DNA of 64,000 nt from Roseivirga echinicomitans (GCF_001592935.1 NZ_LRDB01000008.1:1-64000), one strand, 5' to 3'; positions 44,327 through 53,032 are shown, numbered from the stretch's first letter. The notes: a model not told the origin generated them from the letters alone. Made by a program: numbers and translations.

Positions 44327-46426
44327 TTAGTAATTCAATAACTCCGAAAGCACTACCTCCACCTTTTCGGCAGTTGGTAACATTTGCTTTTCTAATTCCA
44401 CATTCAATGGGATTGCAGGTAAGTTAGCGGCTCCGTAAGTCATTACCGGAGCATCTAAAATCTGAAAACACTCTTTTGAAATACGCCCTGCCAAAGATTC
44501 AGCAAAGGAATTCATCAAAGGCTCTTCTGTAAGCACCAAAGCTTTATTGTGCCTTTTCACCGCAGCAATTACACCTTCCCAGTCCAAAGGGTTTAAAGTT
44601 CTTAAGTCAAGTATTTCTACCTGCCCTTTGAATGCCTTACTTGCCGCTCTCGTCCAATAAACCCCCATTCCATAAGTGATTACCACGCAACTTTCACCAT
44701 TGGCAATGGCCTCCTCACTCGCCTCTTGGTCAATTCTAGATTTACCTAATGGAATGATATAATCACTATCTGGTTCAAATGTTTTTGCACCCTCAGTTCC
44801 TGGCACTTTAGACCAATACAATCCTTTGTGCTCCAACATCACCACCGGATTAGGATCATGGAAGGCCGCTTTCATCAAACCTTTCATATCGGCCGCATTG
44901 GATGGGTAAACTACTTTAATTCCTCTGATATTGAGCAAAGTAGACTCTATACTTCCGGAGTGATAGGGCCCCCCCCCACCATAAGCACCAATCGGTACTC
45001 TAATCAGAGATTGGATAGGGAACTGCCCTTGAGATAAGTAACAGCTTTTTGAAAGTTCTTCAACCAATTGATTGATGCCAGGCCAAATGTAATCGGCAAA
45101 TTGAATCTCTACTATCGCTTTTGCCCCAATGGCCGACATACCTGCAGTAGATCCAACAATATAGGCTTCCTGAATCGGAGTATTAAAAATGCGATTATCT
45201 CCGTATTTCTGTGCTAATGTTGCTGCCTCTCTAAATACTCCACCCAACGCTCCACCTACGTCTTGTCCATAAAAAAGCGACTCCGGGTGGTTTTTTAAAA
45301 TATCGTCAACCGCATGAAGGGCCGCATCTACCATCACTACCTTTTCTGCCCCTCTCGGTTTTCTATGCCCTTTTTCGGTGATGATGGGCGTTGGTGCAAA
45401 CTCATGATCCATAAACGTGGTAATATCAGGATCATCAGCATTTATTGCTCTGGCGTACTCCGCTTGCACAAAGGTCAAAGCTTCATCTTCTATTTTTACA
45501 AGTTGAGCATCTTTCCAACCACGTTTTTTCAGTTCTTTTCTTAACCTTGGAATTGGGTCACTCTTCAGGTGCTCATCAAAATCTCCTCTGTACCATTCTT
45601 TTCTTACCCCAGAAGTGTGGTGACCAAGCAAAGGCACTTTGGCATGAACAAGAATTGGAGCTCTATTTTCTCTTACGTAGTTAAACGCTTTCTGTAAGCC
45701 CTCATAGGAATCAACAAAGTCACTACCATCCACACGCATACGCTCCATTCCAGTGAATCCAGAAACGAAGTCATAGGCATCCATCGCTCGCATTTCAGCA
45801 CCAGTGGCCGAAATCCCCCAATCGTTATCTTGAATCAAATAAACAATGGGTAGCTTATGGAGCACTGCCATTTGAAAGGCCTCGGAAACTTCCCCCTCTG
45901 TTACAGATCCGTCACCAAGTGAGCAAAGCACTACCGGCTTTTTGTCTCCTTTTAGTAAATTCTGACTCTCCAAATAGTGAATACCATGCGCCATTCCTGT
46001 GGCTGGTATGGCCTGCATACCAGTTGCCGAACTCTGATGAGGTATGGTTGGGAAACCCTCTCTTTTCAAAGAGGGATGCCCATAATAGGTTCTTCCTCCA
46101 GAAAATGGGTCATCTTTTTTGGCCATGAGCTGAAGCATCAATTCATAAGGCTGCATGCCTATTCCCAATAAAATAGATTCATCTCTATAATAGGGTGCGG
46201 CAAAGTCGTGCGCCTCTAAAGAAAAAGCTGCAGCTAACTGAATGGCTTCATGCCCTCTTGATGTGCTATGAACGTATTTGCTGCAAATCGCTTTATTCTC
46301 TTCGTAGGTTACCGCCATATTCATGGCGGTATGCATCAGCCTATAGGCTTTCTCGAACAATGCTTTGGATATGGATATTTCTTTATTCTCGTCTTTTGAT
46401 ATCTTCTTCGTCTTGATAACTCCCAT
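44327..46426 (-). CDS. Alpha-ketoacid dehydrogenase E1, alpha-beta fusion
   Basis: A 699-residue thiamine-diphosphate enzyme starting at MGVIKTKK (46426); an in-frame TTG at 46459 lies in the promoter region. The N-terminal half is E1 alpha: GHEAIQLAAAFSL, APYYRDES and the ThDP motif GDGSVTEGEVSEA...NDWGIS. The C-terminal half is E1 beta: YGQDVGGALGGVF, IVEIQFADYIWPGINQL and the transketolase C-domain. It decarboxylates branched-chain or related 2-oxoacids as part of a dehydrogenase complex (E2/E3 elsewhere). A nine-C run (44969-44977, G9 in the coding strand) encodes the glycine loop YGGGG. It is divergent from hemF. Confidence 0.93.
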   Translation of the reverse strand: MGVIKTKKISKDENKEISISKALFEKAYRLMHTAMNMAVTYEENKAICSKYVHSTSRGHEAIQLAAAFSLEAHDFAAPYYRDESILLGIGMQPYELMLQLMAKKDDPFSGGRTYYGHPSLKREGFPTIPHQSSATGMQAIPATGMAHGIHYLESQNLLKGDKKPVVLCSLGDGSVTEGEVSEAFQMAVLHKLPIVYLIQDNDWGISATGAEMRAMDAYDFVSGFTGMERMRVDGSDFVDSYEGLQKAFNYVRENRAPILVHAKVPLLGHHTSGVRKEWYRGDFDEHLKSDPIPRLRKELKKRGWKDAQLVKIEDEALTFVQAEYARAINADDPDITTFMDHEFAPTPIITEKGHRKPRGAEKVVMVDAALHAVDDILKNHPESLFYGQDVGGALGGVFREAATLAQKYGDNRIFNTPIQEAYIVGSTAGMSAIGAKAIVEIQFADYIWPGINQLVEELSKSCYLSQGQFPIQSLIRVPIGAYGGGGPYHSGSIESTLLNIRGIKVVYPSNAADMKGLMKAAFHDPNPVVMLEHKGLYWSKVPGTEGAKTFEPDSDYIIPLGKSRIDQEASEEAIANGESCVVITYGMGVYWTRAASKAFKGQVEILDLRTLNPLDWEGVIAAVKRHNKALVLTEEPLMNSFAESLAGRISKECFQILDAPVMTYGAANLPAIPLNVELEKQMLPTAEKVEVVLSELLNY

Positions 46427-46446
46427 AGATGTGGTTATGTCAAATT

Positions 46447-46454
46447 CAAAAATA
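46447..46454 (-). promoter_or_regulatory. -7 box (TATTTTTG) of the E1 gene
   Basis: On the minus strand TATTTTTG (46454-46447) matches TAnnTTTG, about 20 bp before the ATG at 46426. No matching -33 TTG. Confidence 0.35.
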
Positions 46455-46521
46455 GCCAATATTTTTGAACGATGCGCTAAAAAACCTACCGATCGTTAGG
46501 CAATCTATTTGTGATACGGAA

Positions 46522-46550
46522 TTGCCTTTCAACGGTTTGTTTTACTTTTG
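46522..46550 (+). promoter_or_regulatory. hemF promoter: TTG-N18-TACTTTTG
   Basis: TTG (46522-46524) and TACTTTTG (46543-46550) form a near-ideal Bacteroidota sigma-70-type promoter (consensus TTG-N19-TAnnTTTG). The ATG at 46555 is only 4 bp past the box, so translation would start at or before the 5' end; a second ATG at 46561 gives an alternative. Confidence 0.55.
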
Positions 46551-46554
46551 CAGT

Positions 46555-47460
46555 ATGGCAATGACAGACAGAGATTCGATTACTCGGATTTTTAGAAATA
46601 TTCAAGATCATATCTGCAAAGAAATTACCAAATGTGATGGCTCAGGCAGCTTTATCGAAGATCAATGGGAACGACCAGGCGGTGGGGGTGGCATTAGCCG
46701 CGTAATGCGCCATGGTACCATTATAGAAAAAGGTGGGGTTAATTTTTCCGCTGTACACGGCAAAACTCCTGAAAAAATATTGAGTTCATTTGGATTGACT
46801 GAAGGAGATTTCTTTGCTACGGGAGTATCTATTGTTCTACACCCGGAAAATCCGATGGTTCCTATTATTCATATGAACATCCGATATTTCGAAATGTCGG
46901 ACGGAAACTATTGGTTTGGAGGAGGAATTGACTTAACGCCTCACTATTTAGATGAATCCGATGCTCAGTTTTTCCATGAAAAACTTAAGGCGGTTTGTGA
47001 CAAGCATCATTCTACTTACTATAATGAATTCAAACCTTGGGCAGATGACTATTTCTATGTAAAGCATAGAAAGGAAACCCGAGGGATTGGAGGGATTTTC
47101 TTTGATCATTTAGGCGAAGACAAAACGTTTAGCAAATCTGACCGTCTGGAATTTGTCAAAGATGTTGGACTTGCCTTTGCCCCTATCTATACCTACTTAA
47201 TGCGCAAAAACTCTAAACTCCCTTACGGGGAAAGAGAGAAGGAATGGCAGATGCTTAGACGCGGTCGTTATGTTGAATTTAACCTAGTGCATGACAGAGG
47301 AACGCGTTTTGGTTTAGAAACCGATGGACGTATTGAGTCAATTTTAATGAGCTTACCAGCACAAGCGGGATGGGAATATGACTTTCAGCCCCTGAAGGGA
47401 AGTAGAGAAGCCAAAACACAAGAAGCACTAAAAAAAGGAATCAACTGGCTAAAACCTTAA
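46555..47460 (+). CDS. hemF: Oxygen-dependent coproporphyrinogen III oxidase
   Basis: A 302-residue enzyme converting coproporphyrinogen III to protoporphyrinogen IX in haem synthesis, using O2. Signatures: DQWERPGGGGGISRVM, FSAVHG, MNIRYFE, YWFGGGIDLTPHYL, HRKETRGIGGIFFDHL and RRGRYVEFNLVHDRGTRFGL (in part). The start is the ATG at 46555 (MAMTDRDS); a TTG upstream would lie before the promoter boxes. It is first in a coupled run with the PAP2, 48018 and 48527 genes. Confidence 0.96.
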   Translation: MAMTDRDSITRIFRNIQDHICKEITKCDGSGSFIEDQWERPGGGGGISRVMRHGTIIEKGGVNFSAVHGKTPEKILSSFGLTEGDFFATGVSIVLHPENPMVPIIHMNIRYFEMSDGNYWFGGGIDLTPHYLDESDAQFFHEKLKAVCDKHHSTYYNEFKPWADDYFYVKHRKETRGIGGIFFDHLGEDKTFSKSDRLEFVKDVGLAFAPIYTYLMRKNSKLPYGEREKEWQMLRRGRYVEFNLVHDRGTRFGLETDGRIESILMSLPAQAGWEYDFQPLKGSREAKTQEALKKGINWLKP

Positions 47461-48021
47461 ATGATCGATCAATTAGAAAAATGGGATAAAGCACTGTTTC
47501 GCATCATTAACGAGGCGAACAATGGATTTGGTGATTTTATAATGACCTGGGCCAGTAACAAATTCGTTTGGATTCCTCTTTATATATTCCTGCTTTATTG
47601 GTTGTTCAAATACAAAAAAAACTATGGCTGGATGGCCCTATCACTAGGCTTACTCATATTGATCAGCGACCAAACTGCTTCTGGCCTTTTAAAACCTTGG
47701 GTAGGCCGACTTCGACCTTGCCATGATCCTGAAATAATGGATTGGGTTCACACTCCCGATGGTTGTGGCGGACGCTATGGCTTCGCTTCATCCCATGCTT
47801 CAAACATGTTTGCACTGGCATTTTTCTGCTGGTTTTGCTTGAAAGATAAGCTGAAACACATTTGGCTTTTGCTACCTTGGGCTGCATTAATTGCTTATAG
47901 CCGTGTCTATTTAGGGGTTCATTTCCCCGGTGATGTAATGATCGGGGCGATCATTGGTTTTGTGGCTGCCCTTATCTCCTATCGTTTTTTCAAATTGGTC
48001 AGTAAGAACTCCAAGGCATGA
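47461..48021 (+). CDS. PAP2-family membrane phosphatase
   Basis: A 186-residue membrane protein of about five helices with the three PAP2 motifs: KPWVGRLRPC, SSHASN (usual PSGH replaced by SSHA) and SRVYLGVHFPGDV. Members dephosphorylate undecaprenyl pyrophosphate, lipid A or phosphatidate; the specific substrate is unknown. The ATG follows the hemF stop directly (TAAATG), and its stop overlaps the next ATG, giving a tightly coupled operon. Confidence 0.9.
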   Translation: MIDQLEKWDKALFRIINEANNGFGDFIMTWASNKFVWIPLYIFLLYWLFKYKKNYGWMALSLGLLILISDQTASGLLKPWVGRLRPCHDPEIMDWVHTPDGCGGRYGFASSHASNMFALAFFCWFCLKDKLKHIWLLLPWAALIAYSRVYLGVHFPGDVMIGAIIGFVAALISYRFFKLVSKNSKA

Positions 48022-48530
48022 GAATTATTTATACGGGGTTAATCCTTCTTTTCCTTCTATCTAATACTTATGCCCAACTTTCTGAAAATTGGGAAGGTGA
48101 ATGGGCTGGAGAACTCAAAATTTACAATGAGAAGGGGTTGCAGCAGACTGTTGATATGGGGCTAAATATTATTTCCAAATCAGATTCATTGTGGAGTTGG
48201 CAAATCATTTATGGTTCAGGTGAACAGGAACAATTAAGGGATTATCTTCTTTACAAGAATAAAGCTGACCTAAATCAATATATTTTGGATGAACAAAACT
48301 CTATTCAACTTTACTTAAGCCATGTAAACCAAGGGCTTTATAGTTGGTTTACGGTAACACAAAACGAGCTTCTCGTCAGTTATGAACTAATTGATGAGGA
48401 AATTCACTTCAAAACCATCGTGACTACGGAATCTCAATCTTTAATCACTGGAGGAGAAAGTAACTCGCCAGAGGTAAAGTCGCAAAAAATCAGAACTATT
48501 CAGGAGGCTATATTAATTAGAAAGCAATGA
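48018..48530 (+). CDS. Hypothetical secreted protein
   Basis: A 170-residue exported protein with signal peptide MRIIYTGLILLFLLSNTYAQ. The body (NWEGEWAGELKIY, LWSWQIIYGSGEQEQLRDY, QNELLVSYELIDEEIHFKTIV) has beta-strand alternation like lipocalin-type or DUF-type small barrels. The family is not recognised. Its ATG overlaps the PAP2 stop (ATGA) and its stop overlaps the next start in the same way. Confidence 0.75.
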   Translation: MRIIYTGLILLFLLSNTYAQLSENWEGEWAGELKIYNEKGLQQTVDMGLNIISKSDSLWSWQIIYGSGEQEQLRDYLLYKNKADLNQYILDEQNSIQLYLSHVNQGLYSWFTVTQNELLVSYELIDEEIHFKTIVTTESQSLITGGESNSPEVKSQKIRTIQEAILIRKQ

Positions 48531-48781
48531 AAAAGGACGCCATCGTTTTTAAATATTTCAAACGTGTTTTTGATGATTATCAAGTACTTGTGTCGGTCAA
48601 CCCAATCGACTTTACCGGAACGGAATTAATCATTCATCCTGATGGAAAAGTAGAGAAGACAGACATGAATTTTGATGAGGAAATTTATGATGATTTAACA
48701 GAAGATGAATTCAAAGAAAGCAGCCCTTTAGAGTTTCAACTTTATATGAAAAAGGACTTCTTCGAAAGAAAAGAAGGCTAA
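48527..48781 (+). CDS. Small acidic hypothetical protein
   Basis: An 84-residue cytoplasmic protein without signal peptide. It is acidic in its second half (MNFDEEIYDDLTEDEFKES). It overlaps the previous gene by 4 bp and the convergent NarL-type regulator by 4 bp. Not recognised; the coupled position after hemF-PAP2 supports that it is real. Confidence 0.7.
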   Translation: MKKDAIVFKYFKRVFDDYQVLVSVNPIDFTGTELIIHPDGKVEKTDMNFDEEIYDDLTEDEFKESSPLEFQLYMKKDFFERKEG

Positions 48782-49407
48782 ACCAATTGGTTTTCGTAAG
48801 CAAACTTAACCAGCCCTGCCAAATTCTTTACCCCCAACTTACTTAAGATATTCTTTCTGTGTGTATCCACCGTATGAGAGCTTATAAATAGCTTCTCCGC
48901 TATTTCGTTGGTGTTGAGTTCAGACGCAATAAGCTTAATGATCTCCACCTCCCGTTTTGTCAGTTGCACTTGATCTACAGCCTTCTGAGTCTTTTCTAAG
49001 CTATCAAAAAGTGATTCTGTTACATCGTCCCCATAAATCCTTCTGCCTTGTGACACTTCGTTAATAGCGAAAACCAATTCCTTCTTACCAGAATTTTTAA
49101 GAATACAACCTTGGACCCCAAGCTCGATCAGTTGCTTAGTAAACTGAGCATTGTTGTGCATGGTCAAAATAAGCACATTCACTTCAATCCCTTTCTTACG
49201 CAACTGTCTCACAACCTCAATTCCATCCATTTCAGGCATATTGATATCGAGCAATATAACGTCAACTGCACAGAACTCAAGTTTACGAAGCGCATCTGCT
49301 CCAGTTAAAGCACTATCAACGACTTTTATAGAAGAATCATCTTCAAGGATTGAAGATATCCCATCAATTACCACTTGGTGATCGTCAACTAAGAGAACTC
49401 TAATCAT
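48778..49407 (-). CDS. NarL/LuxR-type response regulator
   Basis: A 209-residue regulator: receiver with acidic pair DD (8-9), phosphoacceptor D54 in ILLDINMPEMDG and lysine in ILKNSG, then LuxR-type helix-turn-helix (about 145-205: LTKREVEIIKLIASELNTNEIAEKLF in part). It overlaps the TPR kinase by 8 bp, and the pair is a two-component system. Targets unknown. Confidence 0.95.
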   Translation of the reverse strand: MIRVLLVDDHQVVIDGISSILEDDSSIKVVDSALTGADALRKLEFCAVDVILLDINMPEMDGIEVVRQLRKKGIEVNVLILTMHNNAQFTKQLIELGVQGCILKNSGKKELVFAINEVSQGRRIYGDDVTESLFDSLEKTQKAVDQVQLTKREVEIIKLIASELNTNEIAEKLFISSHTVDTHRKNILSKLGVKNLAGLVKFAYENQLV

Positions 49408-51082
49408 GATTTATTGGTATATCAATTGAAATTGTTGTGCCTGCCCCTCTTCCCGAATCAATATGGAAATTACCGTTGAGTTTGGCGACTCGTGCTTTTA
49501 AGTTACTTAAGCCTATTCCAGATTTTTTATTCACTTCCTTCAAGTCGAAACCCATACCATCATCCTCTACTATGAGGTTAACACTATCTTCTCCTTTAGT
49601 AAGTTGAATATTGGCTTCTTTGGCCTGTGAATGTTTTAATATATTACTAATCAACTCTTGAACAATACGGTACAATTGTAACTCTTGTTCGGCAGTCAAA
49701 ACATTATTTAAGTCGTTTGAATAAAGACTTACCTTGAGTTTACCAGTCTGAGAAATCTTGTCTTTCAAGTCTTCCAAAGCTGGTACGAGCCCAAATTTTG
49801 TAAGCACCCCCGACATTAAATTGTGTGAAATACTTCTTACCTCACCCGTAGCCTGATCCAGTAGATCAGATGCTTTCATAAACTTAGTATGGGTTTGATC
49901 ATCCTTACTCAGGCTTTCGGTAACTACACTAAAGTGCAATTTCACCATCGAGAGAATACCTCCTAGTCTGTCATGAAGGTCAATAGCGATTCTTCTTCTT
50001 TCTGTTTCTTGTCCTTCTAAAACCCCTTGCAGCGAAGCAATTTCTTGCTTCTGCAAGAGTTCATCGATTTGGCGTTTATTAATCTCTTCGTTCTTAACCG
50101 CCAGCGCCTTGATGTTTTTTCTACGTTGGTCTATCACATAAATGGTAATGAAAGCAGCCACTACAAGTGTAATGGAAACGACTAATATAATAGTCTTATA
50201 TTTTCGCTGCTGAAGTGCTAAATTCTTCTGCCTTTCAGATTCGAGCGCTAAAGAGGCAGTCATAACCTTCGCCTTAAGCTCTAGAATTTCATTATTTTTA
50301 CCATCTACATAAATTACTTTTGCCAAGGAGTCTGATGAGTCTGTATGCCTAGCCGCAACTTCAAACTTACCCTCACTTCTTGCTATTTGAGATAAGAGCG
50401 TCAATACCTCTCTAGCATCATCTAAGTATTTCAAAGAATCAGCTATTTCATATGCTAGGTTTGCATAGATTTTCGCACTGTCAAGGTTGTCAAGCTTGAA
50501 GAAAGACATTCCCATCCTTCTATAATCGAGCCCAACAACTCTGAAATTCTTTAGTTCTTTGTTTTGTTTTGAAGACTCATAACTTTTAGCAATCGCTAGA
50601 TCATATTCCTCTTTTAAATAATGAAGGGACCCGATATTTGAGAGGAGGGACGCAACCATTACCTTATTCTTTTCCTCATTGAACAACACCTCGGTTTTAT
50701 TATAGTAATACAAGGCCGAGTCAATATTTTCATCTATTTGGTGTGTCACTCCAATTCCATACCATGCGTTATTCTCTAGACGCTTATTATTAATGCTTTG
50801 AGAAAGTTTTATTGCTTTAAGGTAGGATGATCGAGCCAAATCCGACACTCCTAATTCAATGAATACGGCAGCGCCCCCTATTGCCGCGCGAACTTGAAAT
50901 TCAATATTATCCATCCCTTCTGCCAAATCCGAAACTTGACCAAAAGCAATTAGAGCTGAGTCATACTTTGCCTCAGCCCTATATTTCTCACCCTGCTTCC
51001 TTAATTCTTCCAGACGGTTTAAATCCTGACTAAACAGAGGATTGAAGCAAAAAATAAAAATTATTAAAACTAACTCCTTCAT
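49400..51082 (-). CDS. TPR-sensor histidine kinase (HisKA_3)
   Basis: A 560-residue kinase. Signal peptide (1-18), six to seven TPR repeats in the periplasm (about 20-260), a coiled coil (265-293), one transmembrane helix (about 296-317), a second coiled coil, HisKA_3 with H370 (RRRIAIDLHDRLGGILS) and a HATPase domain (EDDGMGFDL, KSGIGLSNLKARV). The periplasmic TPR domain suggests that it senses a peptide or protein. It is preceded, 2 bp away, by the small acidic/proline peptide gene at 51085-51261. Confidence 0.93.
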   Translation of the reverse strand: MKELVLIIFIFCFNPLFSQDLNRLEELRKQGEKYRAEAKYDSALIAFGQVSDLAEGMDNIEFQVRAAIGGAAVFIELGVSDLARSSYLKAIKLSQSINNKRLENNAWYGIGVTHQIDENIDSALYYYNKTEVLFNEEKNKVMVASLLSNIGSLHYLKEEYDLAIAKSYESSKQNKELKNFRVVGLDYRRMGMSFFKLDNLDSAKIYANLAYEIADSLKYLDDAREVLTLLSQIARSEGKFEVAARHTDSSDSLAKVIYVDGKNNEILELKAKVMTASLALESERQKNLALQQRKYKTIILVVSITLVVAAFITIYVIDQRRKNIKALAVKNEEINKRQIDELLQKQEIASLQGVLEGQETERRRIAIDLHDRLGGILSMVKLHFSVVTESLSKDDQTHTKFMKASDLLDQATGEVRSISHNLMSGVLTKFGLVPALEDLKDKISQTGKLKVSLYSNDLNNVLTAEQELQLYRIVQELISNILKHSQAKEANIQLTKGEDSVNLIVEDDGMGFDLKEVNKKSGIGLSNLKARVAKLNGNFHIDSGRGAGTTISIDIPINHD

Positions 51083-51084
51083 TA

Positions 51085-51261
51085 CTAATTACCAGAGACA
51101 GGAGGTACTGGAGGTGGTGGGTTATTAGCTCCTCCTTCATCTCCTTCCTCTCCTTCTCCTTCTTCCGGCTCTGGATCAAATTTATTAATCATAAAGGCTT
51201 TGGATTGAAACATCAACCCAAAGCTCTTATCAATTGAACTTCTTCTTTCTGATTTTAACAT
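51085..51261 (-). CDS. Small acidic/proline-tailed peptide, coupled to TPR kinase
   Basis: A 58-residue reading frame starting MLKSERRSSIDKS (51261); an ATG at 51297 would add 12 residues. The first half is mixed basic/hydrophobic, the second is very acidic (DPEPEEGEGEEGDEGG) and ends NNPPPPVPPVSGN. There is no signal peptide or transmembrane helix. The stop lies 2 bp before the kinase ATG, and no other start codon gap exists, so it is probably the first gene of that operon. No family recognised. The alternative is a leader ORF for translational control. Confidence 0.55.
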   Translation of the reverse strand: MLKSERRSSIDKSFGLMFQSKAFMINKFDPEPEEGEGEEGDEGGANNPPPPVPPVSGN

Positions 51262-51444
51262 ATACACTCTTTTTGATTGAAAAAAAATTACAAACACAAT
51301 GAATCTCTCACTTTTAAACTAAGGAAGCAAGCCTGATTCATGCCTAAAATAAGCATAATGAGCTTAGGAAGTAAATACCCAGAAATAGTGAGAATAATAA
51401 TTTAATATTTCTGCCCTCAAGTTTTCCAATTAACAATTTCTTGA

Positions 51445-51452
51445 TACCTTTG
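51445..51452 (+). promoter_or_regulatory. SRP RNA promoter -7 box (TACCTTTG)
   Basis: TACCTTTG matches TAnnTTTG and is placed 5-12 bp before the SRP RNA 5' end, the right distance for transcription to start there. Confidence 0.6.
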
Positions 51453-51456
51453 CGCC

Positions 51457-51549
51457 CGGCAGAGGGGTGCGACCAGCTCCCGCTGAACTCCCCCAGGCTG
51501 GGAACAGAGCAAGGGTAAGCGGTTGTAGCGGTGCGACATCCTGATGCCT
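51457..51549 (+). ncRNA. ffs: Signal recognition particle RNA, bacterial small (4.5S) type
   Basis: About 93 nt that fold into one long hairpin: GGTGCGACC on the 5' side and GCGGTGCGACATCC on the 3' side close the stem, with the apical domain GCTGAACTCCCCCAGG ... AGCAAGGGTAAGC and the GGAA-type tetraloop and AGCA asymmetric loop of the SRP54-binding region. It binds Ffh for co-translational targeting. A T-run at 51550 ends transcription. Exact ends are estimated from stem pairing. Confidence 0.85.
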
Positions 51550-51598
51550 TTTTTTATCCCTTCCTTTATCGTATTATTACTTCCTAGACTTTTTGATT

Positions 51599-52393
51599 AT
51601 GTCCGTTTATCTCGCAGAATTTGTGGGCACGGCCATTCTTATCTTTTTCGGGAATGGAACTAACGCTGCCACTACACTTAATTTTTCATACGCTAAAAAT
51701 TCCGGTTGGATTGTAACTACAATTGGCTGGGGATTGGCTGTTACTTTTGGCATCTACGCTGTCGGCCAAATTAGTGGTGCGCACATTAATCCTGCGGTAA
51801 CGCTTTCATTAGCCATGACCGGTGATTTTGAATGGACCTTAGTACCAGGCTATATTATCGCCCAAGTACTTGGCGCTATGGTGGGCGCTTCATTTACATG
51901 GCTACAGTATTTACCTCATTGGGGTAAAACCGAAGATCAAGGCGCCAAACTCGGGATTTTCTGCACAGGCGGAGCGGTAGATCAGAAAAGCGCAAACCTA
52001 CTAAGCGAGGTTTTAGGCACCATGGTGTTGGTTTTCGGCCTACTTATGATTGGTGCCAACCAATTTGTAGAAGGTTTGAACCCCTTGGTTGTTGGTGGCT
52101 TGATCGTTGTTATTGGCATGGCACAAGGAGGTACAACAGGTTATGCAATCAATCCTGCTAGAGATTTTGGGCCAAGACTCGCTCATTTTCTATTGCCCAT
52201 AAAAGGAAAAGGAAGTTCGAAATGGAATTATGCTTGGATTCCCATCATAGGACCAATCATCGGAGGTGGACTTGGGGCAGGGCTCTATCAATTGGCTTTT
52301 AATGGTGAAACAGGAATACTTACATGGGCATGTATTGCAAGTAGTACTTTGATCATTGCTTACGCCATTGCCGAAGAGGCCAAGAAAAAGTAG
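51599..52393 (+). CDS. glpF: Aquaglyceroporin (MIP family)
   Basis: A 264-residue channel with six helices and the two half-helix NPA motifs: GAHINPAVT and GYAINPARDFGPR. The aspartate after the second NPA (NPARD) is the glycerol-facilitator signature. It carries glycerol or other small solutes and water. The start is the ATG at 51599; two codons upstream a TTG is less likely. It is downstream of the SRP RNA gene but with no operon partner. Confidence 0.93.
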   Translation: MSVYLAEFVGTAILIFFGNGTNAATTLNFSYAKNSGWIVTTIGWGLAVTFGIYAVGQISGAHINPAVTLSLAMTGDFEWTLVPGYIIAQVLGAMVGASFTWLQYLPHWGKTEDQGAKLGIFCTGGAVDQKSANLLSEVLGTMVLVFGLLMIGANQFVEGLNPLVVGGLIVVIGMAQGGTTGYAINPARDFGPRLAHFLLPIKGKGSSKWNYAWIPIIGPIIGGGLGAGLYQLAFNGETGILTWACIASSTLIIAYAIAEEAKKK

Positions 52394-52646
52394 TACAACG
52401 GCTTCCCCTCTAATATGTGATGCATGCCCAGATTTCAATGGATTCCTTTTTATAAGAAGAGCCGTACTCTTCTCTCCTTCCCTTCAGTTTTCAGTAGATA
52501 TACCTCCATATCATTCTGCTAGAATTCCCAAGCCCTAGCCTTATTCCCAATTCGGGACTAGCGCAACAATAAAAAGTGGGTTTAAACCTATTGAGGGCAC
52601 TGGCACTCTATTTGGATACTTACTATTACAAGTAAATACCAACATT

Positions 52647-52775
52647 ATGAAAACTGCAACAACACAAACCACCACTGCTAAAAAATCTAATTCTTTAACA
52701 AAATTAGTAGTTGTTGTTTTCGTAACATTCATTGCCTACCAAACGCTTATTTCAGCTACTGGAATTATTGGGTAA
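52647..52775 (+). CDS. Tandem single-pass membrane microprotein A (42 aa)
   Basis: Forty-two residues: a polar T/K/Q-rich N-terminus (MKTATTQTTTAKKSNSLTK), one transmembrane helix from about 20 to 36 (LVVVVFVTFIAYQTLI) and a short tail ATGIIG. It is 36/42 identical to copy B (53033-53161); all six differences are conservative or small. Codons 15-26 are identical at DNA level, too. No start exists earlier in frame that survives in both copies (copy A has stop TAG at 52536). Function unknown: small membrane peptides can be toxins, regulators of transporters, or stress factors. Confidence 0.75.
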   Translation: MKTATTQTTTAKKSNSLTKLVVVVFVTFIAYQTLISATGIIG

Positions 52776-52802
52776 GAAAAGAAACTTAAAAGTAGAGTAA
52801 TC

Positions 52803-52839
52803 AAAAATGCATAGACAATCACTTGTTCTATGCATTTTT
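52803..52839 (+). terminator. Terminator of unit A
   Basis: AAAAATGCATAGA (52803-52815) is perfectly complementary to TCTATGCATTTTT (52827-52839), 11-base loop, 28 bp after the stop of microprotein A. Confidence 0.88.
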
Positions 52840-53032
52840 ATTTTAAGAAAGGTCGAATCACATTCTCCTCTCCTTCAGTGAACCAAACAAGCCTCCATCT
52901 CCTTCAATGATTCCCAAGAGTCATCCTCATTCCCAATTCGGGACTGACGCAGCGATTAAAAGTAGGTTTAAACCCATTCAGGGCACTGGCACTCTATTTG
53001 AATACTTACTATTACACTTAAACACGAATATT

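Larger units (their letters stand above)
52543..52840 (+). repeat. Tandem unit A: leader, microprotein gene, terminator
   Basis: First copy of a 386-bp-period tandem duplication. From 52543 to 52775 it aligns without gaps to 52929-53161 (offset 386): 14 mismatches in a 104-bp leader and 15 in the 129-bp gene by eye. Both copies keep ATTCCCAATTCGGGACT, the palindrome GGTTTAAACC, GGCACTGGCACTCTATTTG and a terminator with the same stem ATGCATAGA. Each unit is therefore a self-contained transcription unit. Confidence 0.9.

Noticed and set aside
52907-53032. N-terminal extension giving an 84-residue version of microprotein B
   Set aside because: Copy A has no in-frame start upstream of its ATG and a stop at 52536; the leader differences are mostly amino-acid changing, so the leader behaves as noncoding.
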